A stretch of 64,000 bases of DNA, taken from positions 1,054,001 through 1,118,000 of the forward strand of contig NZ_CP022823.1 of NCBI RefSeq assembly GCF_002269255.1. The letters run 5' to 3'. Position numbers and translations under genes: made by a program. Below are positions 58,780 to 64,000 of this stretch, in pieces. The notes below the pieces were generated by a model, which saw nothing but the letters and a program-made list of their open reading frames with translations, had not been told where the DNA came from and searched no databases. The DNA comes from Klebsiella quasivariicola (GTDB lineage: Bacteria > Pseudomonadota > Gammaproteobacteria > Enterobacterales > Enterobacteriaceae). Each line of letters begins with the position of its first letter. Within the stretch, counting starts at the first letter, position 1.

Positions 58780-60207
58780 ATGAACACCACAATTGCCCAA
58801 CAAATTGCCAACGAAGGCGGCGTAGAAGCTTACCTGCACGCGCAACAGCACAAGAGCCTGCTGCGTTTTCTGACCTGCGGCAGCGTCGATGACGGCAAAA
58901 GCACCTTAATTGGCCGCCTGCTGCACGATACCCGTCAGATCTATGAAGATCAGCTCTCTTCGCTGCACAACGACAGCAAGCGTCACGGCACCCAGGGCGA
59001 AAAGCTGGACCTGGCGCTGCTGGTGGACGGCCTGCAGGCCGAGCGCGAGCAGGGCATCACTATCGATGTCGCCTACCGCTATTTCTCAACCGAAAAACGC
59101 AAATTTATCATCGCCGACACCCCGGGGCACGAGCAGTACACGCGCAATATGGCCACCGGCGCGTCCACCTGCGACCTGGCGATCCTGCTGATCGATGCGC
59201 GCAAAGGCGTGCTCGACCAGACCCGCCGTCACAGTTTTATCTCTACGCTGCTGGGCATTAAGCACCTGGTGGTGGCGGTCAACAAAATGGATCTCGTCGA
59301 GTTTAGCGAAGCGCGCTTCAACGAGATCCGGGAAGATTATCTGACCTTCGCCGAGCAGCTGCCGGGCAACCTTGATATCCGCTTTGTGCCGCTGTCGGCG
59401 CTGGAAGGCGATAACGTCGCCAGCCAGAGCGCGAATATGCCGTGGTACAGCGGCCCGACGCTGCTGGAAGTTCTCGAAACCGTGGAGATCCAGCGGGTGG
59501 TCGAGAGCCAGCCGCTGCGCTTCCCGGTGCAGTATGTTAACCGTCCGAACCTCGATTTCCGTGGCTTCTCCGGCACGGTCGCCTCCGGTACGGTTACCGT
59601 TGGCCAGCGTCTGAAGGTGCTGCCGTCGGGCGTCGAATCGAGCGTGGCGCGTATCGTCACCTTTGACGGCGACCTGCAGGAAGCCGCCGCCGGCGAAGCC
59701 ATTACCCTTGTGCTGAAAGATGAAATCGACATCAGCCGCGGCGACCTGCTGGTTGACGCGCAAGCCTCGCTGCCGGCGGTGCAAAGCGCCAGCATCGACG
59801 TGGTGTGGATGGCCGAGCAGCCGCTGACCCCGGGCCAGAGCTACGACATTAAAATTGCCGGCAAGAAGACTCGCGCTCGCGTCGACGCTATCCGCTACCA
59901 GGTCGATATTAACAACCTGACCCAGCGTGAAGTCGAGTCTCTGCCGCTGAACGGCATTGGGCTGGTGGATCTAACCTTTGACGAACCTTTAGTGCTGGAT
60001 CCGTATCAGCAAAACCCGGTGACCGGCGGGCTTATCTTTATCGATCGCCTGACCAACGTCACCGTGGGCGCCGGGATGGTCAACGAGCCGCACCTGCAGG
60101 CGCCGACGTCGACATCGCAGTACAGCGCCTTCGAGCTGGAGCTGAATCAGCTGATCCGCAAACACTTCCCGCACTGGGACGCCCGCGACCTGCTGGGAGG
60201 CAAATAA
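58780..60207 (+). CDS. cysN: Sulfate adenylyltransferase subunit 1 (GTPase)
   Basis: A 475-residue EF-Tu-like GTPase driving CysD. G1 is GSVDDGKST, the switch region is EREQGITIDVAYRYF, G3 is ADTPGHEQYTRNMATG and G4 is VNKMDLV, followed by two beta-barrel domains. AAGGAGCC gives a good ribosome-binding site. The start of cysC overlaps its stop by one base. Confidence 0.97.
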   Translation: MNTTIAQQIANEGGVEAYLHAQQHKSLLRFLTCGSVDDGKSTLIGRLLHDTRQIYEDQLSSLHNDSKRHGTQGEKLDLALLVDGLQAEREQGITIDVAYRYFSTEKRKFIIADTPGHEQYTRNMATGASTCDLAILLIDARKGVLDQTRRHSFISTLLGIKHLVVAVNKMDLVEFSEARFNEIREDYLTFAEQLPGNLDIRFVPLSALEGDNVASQSANMPWYSGPTLLEVLETVEIQRVVESQPLRFPVQYVNRPNLDFRGFSGTVASGTVTVGQRLKVLPSGVESSVARIVTFDGDLQEAAAGEAITLVLKDEIDISRGDLLVDAQASLPAVQSASIDVVWMAEQPLTPGQSYDIKIAGKKTRARVDAIRYQVDINNLTQREVESLPLNGIGLVDLTFDEPLVLDPYQQNPVTGGLIFIDRLTNVTVGAGMVNEPHLQAPTSTSQYSAFELELNQLIRKHFPHWDARDLLGGK

Positions 60208-60812
60208 TGGCCCAGCATGACGAAAACGTCGTCTGGCATGCCCACCCTGTGACCCAGCAGCAGCGGGAGCAGCATCACGGCCATCGCGGCGTGGTGCTGT
60301 GGTTTACCGGCCTTTCGGGGTCGGGTAAATCCACTGTCGCCGGGGCGCTGGAGGAGGCGCTGCATGAGCGCGGCGTCAGCACCTATCTGCTGGATGGCGA
60401 CAACGTGCGCCATGGCCTGTGCAGCGACCTGGGATTCAGCGATGAGGATCGCAAAGAGAACATTCGCCGCGTTGGTGAAGTGGCCAGGCTGATGGTCGAT
60501 GCCGGGCTGGTTGTATTGACGGCATTTATATCTCCGCACCGTGCGGAACGGCAGATGGTGCGCGAGCGCCTCGGGGAAGGACGCTTTATCGAAGTGTTCG
60601 TCGATACCCCGCTGGCCATCTGCGAGGCGCGGGATCCGAAAGGATTGTACAAGAAGGCGCGGGCAGGGGAATTACGCAATTTCACCGGCATAGACTCGGT
60701 CTATGAGGCTCCGGAAAAGGCGGAAATTCATCTGGATGGTGAACAATTGGTAACAAATTTGGTGCACCAACTATTAGACCTGCTGCAACAGAGCGATATT
60801 ATCAGATCCTGA
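60207..60812 (+). CDS. cysC: Adenylylsulfate kinase
   Basis: A 201-residue APS kinase forming PAPS. Walker A is FTGLSGSGKST, followed by YLLDGDNVRHGLCSDLGFSDEDRKENIRR (APS-binding segments) and FISPHRAERQMVRE, as in E. coli CysC. It is the last enzyme gene of the cysDNC operon. Confidence 0.97.
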   Translation: MAQHDENVVWHAHPVTQQQREQHHGHRGVVLWFTGLSGSGKSTVAGALEEALHERGVSTYLLDGDNVRHGLCSDLGFSDEDRKENIRRVGEVARLMVDAGLVVLTAFISPHRAERQMVRERLGEGRFIEVFVDTPLAICEARDPKGLYKKARAGELRNFTGIDSVYEAPEKAEIHLDGEQLVTNLVHQLLDLLQQSDIIRS

Positions 60813-60862
60813 AACGGCAGCGGCATCGAGGGGTGCCGGTTGCCCGGTCTACAGGATTCGAT

Positions 60863-61189
60863 ATGCGCAATACCCAGAACCTCAGTATTATTCGTTCAGA
60901 ACCGCCTCCGGCGATCGGCGACGAGACCACCTGGTCTCTGTCGGGCGCTGCCGTGGGCTTTATTTCATGGCTGCTGGCGCTGGGTATTCCCTTCCTTCTC
61001 TATGGCAGTAATACGCTCTTCTTCCTCCTTTACACCTGGCCGTTCTTCCTGGCGTTGATGCCGGTGGCGGTAGTGGTCGGTATTGCGCTGCACTCTCTGC
61101 TCAATGGCAAGCTGCTCTATAGCGCCAGCGCGACCATCCTGACCGTCGGGCTGATGTTTGCGCTACTCTTCCTCTGGCTGTTGGGATAA
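60863..61189 (+). CDS. ygbE: Inner-membrane protein YgbE (DUF3561)
   Basis: A 108-residue protein with three predicted membrane helices (FISWLLALGIPFLLYG, TLFFLLYTWPFFLALMPVAVVVGIAL, ILTVGLMFALLFLWLLG). It matches E. coli YgbE in length and sequence. ATG 60863 has AGGA upstream; a longer frame adds an unrelated tail. It follows cysC by 50 bases and is probably in the same transcript. No function is established. Confidence 0.9.
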   Translation: MRNTQNLSIIRSEPPPAIGDETTWSLSGAAVGFISWLLALGIPFLLYGSNTLFFLLYTWPFFLALMPVAVVVGIALHSLLNGKLLYSASATILTVGLMFALLFLWLLG

Positions 61190-61329
61190 CCCGTTTCCGG
61201 GATGAATCAAGCATGGGTATCGGCAGCAAAAATATGGTACAGTCCCCGCGTTACGCGGCATCGTCCGCGCGCCCCGGTAGCGTACCCGGGCGAGTTTTGG
61301 GATGATGATGCCGTTTTTCAGGGGGCAGG

Positions 61330-61647
61330 ATGGGTAAACTAACGCTGCTATTATTAGCTTTGCTGGTCTGGCTACAGTATTCGCTGTGGTTCGGTAAAAA
61401 CGGCCTGCATGACTACACGCGGGTTAACGACGACGTCACCGCCCAGCAGGCGACTAACGCCAAACTAAAAGCACGCAACGATCAGCTGTTTGCCGAAATT
61501 GACGACCTCAACGGCGGGCAGGAGGCGATCGAGGAGCGTGCGCGCAATGAACTCAGCATGACCCGCCCGGGCGAAACCTTCTATCGTCTGGTACCGGATG
61601 CGTCTAAACGCAATCAGGCATCGGGGCAACAGCAGAACAATCGATAA
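61330..61647 (+). CDS. ftsB: Cell division protein FtsB
   Basis: A 105-residue bitopic divisome protein with a short cytoplasmic N-terminus, one transmembrane helix at about residues 3-20 (LTLLLLALLVWLQYSLWFG) and a periplasmic coiled coil (about 30-70) that pairs with FtsL and contacts FtsQ. It matches E. coli FtsB. AGGGGGCAGG precedes ATG 61330. ispD follows by 19 bases in the conserved ftsB-ispD-ispF-truD order. Confidence 0.96.
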   Translation: MGKLTLLLLALLVWLQYSLWFGKNGLHDYTRVNDDVTAQQATNAKLKARNDQLFAEIDDLNGGQEAIEERARNELSMTRPGETFYRLVPDASKRNQASGQQQNNR

Positions 61648-61666
61648 CCAGGCCCAGGATTACAAC

Positions 61667-62377
61667 ATGGCAGCCACTTTTCCGGGCGTTTGCGCCGTGG
61701 TGCCGGCAGCCGGTTTTGGCCGCCGCATGCAAACGGAATGCCCGAAACAATATCTCTCAATCGGTAACAAAACGATTCTCGAACACGCGGTCGCCGCGCT
61801 GCTGGCGGATGCGCGCGTCCAGCGCGTGGTCATTGCCGTCAGCCCCGGCGATCGGCGCTTCAGCCAGCTACCGCTGGCGCAGCACCCGCAAATTACCGTC
61901 GTCGATGGCGGCGCCGAGCGCGCCGATTCCGTGCTCGCGGGCCTGCAGGCGTTGCCGGAGGCGCAGTGGGTGCTGGTGCATGACGCCGCGCGCCCCTGCC
62001 TGCATCAGGACGACCTCAGCCGCCTGCTGGCGCTCTGCGAAACCAGCCGCGTCGGCGGTATCCTCGCGGCGCCGGTGCGCGACACCATGAAGCGCGCCGA
62101 GCCGGGTAAAACCGCCATCGCCCATACCGTCGATCGCAATGACCTGTGGCATGCGCTGACGCCGCAATTTTTCCCTCGCGAGCTGCTGGTGGATTGCCTC
62201 ACCCGGGCGCTGAACGAGGGGGCGACCATCACCGATGAAGCCTCGGCGCTGGAGTACTGCGGCTTCCATCCGCAGCTGGTCGCCGGTCGCGCGGATAATA
62301 TTAAAGTGACGCGCCCGGAAGACCTGGCGCTGGCAGAATTTTACCTCACCCGTTCCCGACACCAGGAGAAAGCTTAA
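61667..62377 (+). CDS. ispD: 2-C-methyl-D-erythritol 4-phosphate cytidylyltransferase
   Basis: A 236-residue enzyme of the MEP isoprenoid pathway joining CTP and MEP. The nucleotide-binding start is AVVPAAGFGRRMQTECPKQY; WVLVHDAARPCL and TDEASALEYCG are further family motifs. ATG 61667 gives the E. coli-like N-terminus; a longer frame would overlap ftsB. It overlaps ispF by one base. Confidence 0.97.
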   Translation: MAATFPGVCAVVPAAGFGRRMQTECPKQYLSIGNKTILEHAVAALLADARVQRVVIAVSPGDRRFSQLPLAQHPQITVVDGGAERADSVLAGLQALPEAQWVLVHDAARPCLHQDDLSRLLALCETSRVGGILAAPVRDTMKRAEPGKTAIAHTVDRNDLWHALTPQFFPRELLVDCLTRALNEGATITDEASALEYCGFHPQLVAGRADNIKVTRPEDLALAEFYLTRSRHQEKA

Positions 62378-62856
62378 TGCGAATTGGACATGGTTTTGAC
62401 GTACACGCTTTTGGCGGTGAAGGCCCAATCATTATTGGCGGGGTACGCATTCCTTATGAAAAAGGGCTGCTGGCCCACTCCGACGGCGACGTCGCGCTGC
62501 ATGCGCTGACCGACGCGCTGCTGGGCGCCGCGGCGCTCGGCGATATCGGCAAGCTGTTCCCCGATACCGACCCGGCGTTTAAAGGCGCTGATAGCCGCGA
62601 ACTGCTGCGCGAAGCATGGCGCCGCATTCAGGCCAAAGGCTATACGCTCGGCAACGTCGACGTCACCATTATCGCCCAGGCGCCGAAGATGTTGCCGCAT
62701 ATTCCGCAGATGCGCGTCTTTATCGCTGAAGATCTCGGCTGCCATATGGACGACGTCAACGTAAAAGCGACCACCACCGAGAAGCTCGGCTTCACCGGTC
62801 GCGGGGAAGGGATCGCCTGCGAAGCGGTCGCGCTGCTGCGTAAGGCCGACAAATGA
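62377..62856 (+). CDS. ispF: 2-C-methyl-D-erythritol 2,4-cyclodiphosphate synthase
   Basis: A 159-residue trimeric zinc enzyme of the MEP pathway. Metal ligands are in GHGFDVHAFG (Asp8, His10) and AHSDGDVALHALTDALLGA (His42). Phosphate and cytidine segments (FPDTDPAFKGADS, VKATTTEKLGFTGRGEGIAC) are intact. ATGA overlap with truD. Confidence 0.98.
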   Translation: MRIGHGFDVHAFGGEGPIIIGGVRIPYEKGLLAHSDGDVALHALTDALLGAAALGDIGKLFPDTDPAFKGADSRELLREAWRRIQAKGYTLGNVDVTIIAQAPKMLPHIPQMRVFIAEDLGCHMDDVNVKATTTEKLGFTGRGEGIACEAVALLRKADK

Positions 62857-63902
62857 TCGCTTTTGACCAACTGACCTGGCTGCACGGCAAGCCGCAGAGC
62901 AGCGGGTTGCTGAAAGCCAACCCGGAAGATTTTCTGGTGGTGGAAGATTTGGGCTTCGCCCCGGATGGCGAAGGCGAACATGTGCTAGTGCGGATCCTGA
63001 AAAACGGCTGCAACACGCGCTTTGTCGCCGACGCGCTGGCGAAATTCCTCAAGATCCACGCGCGGGAAGTGAGCTTCGCCGGGCAGAAAGATAAGCACGC
63101 GGTCACCGAGCAGTGGCTGTGCGCCCGGGTGCCCGGCAAAGAGATGCCGGACCTGAGCAAATTTCAGCTCGAGGGCTGCCAGGTACTGGAATATGCCCGC
63201 CATAAGCGTAAGCTGCGTTTAGGCGCGCTGAAAGGCAACCAGTTTACCGTGATCCTGCGCGAGATTAGCGATCGGCAGGACGTGGAGACGCGTCTGCAGG
63301 CCATCGCTGAACGGGGCGTGCCGAACTATTTTGGCGCGCAGCGCTTCGGCATTGGCGGCAGCAACCTGCAGGGCGCGCTGCGCTGGGCGGAGAGCGGCGC
63401 GCCGGTGCGCGATCGCAATAAGCGCAGTTTTTGGTTGTCGGCGGCCCGCAGCGCGTTGTTTAATCAGCAAGTCAGTATTAGATTAAAAAAAACGGAATTT
63501 AATCAGGTTGTTGATGGCGATGCGCTACAATTAGCGGGGCGTGGGAGCTGGTTTGTCGTCACACCGGAAGAACGAGAGGTTTCGCAGGCGCGGGTGCATA
63601 ACCGCGAGCTGATGATCACGGCTGCGCTGCCGGGCAGCGGCGACTGGGGCAGCCAGCGCGATGCGCTGGCTTTCGAGCAGGCCGCTATCGCCGAGGAAAC
63701 CGCGTTGCAGGCGCTGCTGGTACGGGAGAAAGTCGAGGCGGCGCGCCGGGCGATGCTCCTCTATCCACAGCAGCTTAGCTGGAACTGGTGGGATGACGTA
63801 ACCGTTGAACTGCGTTTCTGGCTGCCGGCGGGCAGCTTCGCCACCAGCGTGGTCAGGGAGCTTATCAATACAACGGGTGACTATGCGAATATTGCTGAGT
63901 AA
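62853..63902 (+). CDS. truD: tRNA pseudouridine(13) synthase
   Basis: A 349-residue enzyme forming pseudouridine at tRNA-Glu U13. The catalytic Asp is in FAGQKDKHAVTEQW (about residue 80), and NYFGAQRFG(I)GG with LKGNQFTVILR are TruD landmarks. It starts in the ATGA overlap with ispF and its 3' end overlaps surE by 20 bases. Confidence 0.96.
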   Translation: MIAFDQLTWLHGKPQSSGLLKANPEDFLVVEDLGFAPDGEGEHVLVRILKNGCNTRFVADALAKFLKIHAREVSFAGQKDKHAVTEQWLCARVPGKEMPDLSKFQLEGCQVLEYARHKRKLRLGALKGNQFTVILREISDRQDVETRLQAIAERGVPNYFGAQRFGIGGSNLQGALRWAESGAPVRDRNKRSFWLSAARSALFNQQVSIRLKKTEFNQVVDGDALQLAGRGSWFVVTPEEREVSQARVHNRELMITAALPGSGDWGSQRDALAFEQAAIAEETALQALLVREKVEAARRAMLLYPQQLSWNWWDDVTVELRFWLPAGSFATSVVRELINTTGDYANIAE

Positions 63903-64000
63903 CGATGACGGGATCCATGCGCCGGGGATACAGACCCTGGCGAAGGCCTTAAGGGAGTTTGCCGAGGTCCAGGTGGTTGCACCCGATCGTAACCGCAGCG
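63883..64000 (+). CDS. surE: 5'/3'-nucleotidase SurE (partial)
   Basis: The first 39 codons of SurE, cut by the window edge. The N-terminus MRILLSNDDGIHAPGIQTLA carries the Asp-Asp metal-binding pair (residues 8-9), and VQVVAPDRNRS follows as in E. coli. The start lies inside the end of truD, the usual arrangement. Confidence 0.93.
   Translation, partial: MRILLSNDDGIHAPGIQTLAKALREFAEVQVVAPDRNRS

Noticed and set aside
57808..58851. 347-codon minus-strand frame antisense to cysD
   Set aside because: Shadow of a certain operon gene; no domain and the opposite strand to the whole cysGDNC operon.

Overview
The window looks like chromosome of a Klebsiella (K. pneumoniae complex-like) enterobacterium. 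The basis is the high GC content, near-identity to Escherichia coli core proteins, E. coli-like gene order (queF-ppnN-sdaC-sdaB, syd-csrB-yqcC-truC-yqcA-gudPXD-barA-rlmD-relA-mazG-pyrG-eno-queE-ygc cluster-queD-cysJIH-iap-cysDNC-ygbE-ftsB-ispDF-truD-surE), and Klebsiella-type differences (a cysG copy before cysDNC, a glycerate kinase after gudD, no mazEF, no CRISPR-Cas between cysH and iap). Species assignment is inference. I see no prophage, transposase, tRNA, rRNA or CRISPR array.

Region 1 (1-11.2 kb) is an accessory organosulfur cluster. A divergent sigma-54 activator without a sensory domain (partial) faces an SsuD-like monooxygenase, an FAD/NAD(P) protein, an NtaA/SnaA-type monooxygenase, a methionine-type ABC importer in ATGA-overlapping order, an MFS transporter and an SfnB/DszC-like flavoprotein. 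An orphan SsuA-like binding protein faces them. The divergent promoter region has a GG-N10-GC (-24/-12) promoter, an upstream 11-bp inverted repeat, and a nested palindrome whose TGGTTAT-type arms recur before the SsuA-like gene and before cysJ.

Region 2 (11.3-19.7 kb) carries serine catabolism (sdaCB), nucleotide salvage (ppnN), queuosine synthesis (queF), syd, the regulatory RNA CsrB with a perfect UvrY operator, and yqcC-truC-yqcA. Region 3 (20.1-28.7 kb) carries glucarate catabolism (gudP, gudX, gudD, glycerate kinase), then a seven-unit 72-bp tandem REP-type array, then barA, whose partner UvrY drives csrB 8 kb away. Region 4 (28.8-39 kb) is housekeeping: rlmD, relA, mazG, pyrG, eno, a stand-alone NAD-dependent thioester-reductase-like gene, and queE.

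Region 5 (39-50 kb) is the little-characterised ygc cluster: a sugar kinase and MFS transporter (ygcE, yqcE) divergent from a dehydrogenase, FAD oxidase, transporter and electron-transfer flavoprotein (ygcW, ygcU, ygcS, ygcR, ygcQ), plus the convergent ygcN-ygcO-ygcP. Two CRP sites sit between the divergent arms. Each arm then meets an intrinsic-terminator-like hairpin in its leader, and YgcP belongs to the GlpP antiterminator family. I propose a CRP-gated, antitermination-controlled oxidative catabolic system that feeds electrons through an ETF and a ferredoxin-like/FAD oxidoreductase to quinone. This is the best candidate for an undescribed system here.

Region 6 (50-64 kb) is queD, cysJIH, iap, cysG, cysDNC, ygbE, ftsB-ispD-ispF-truD and the start of surE. 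The CysG reading frame has Asp at residue 21, where the family has the third Gly of its NAD-binding GGG motif. That change is predicted to disable the dehydrogenase/chelatase half.
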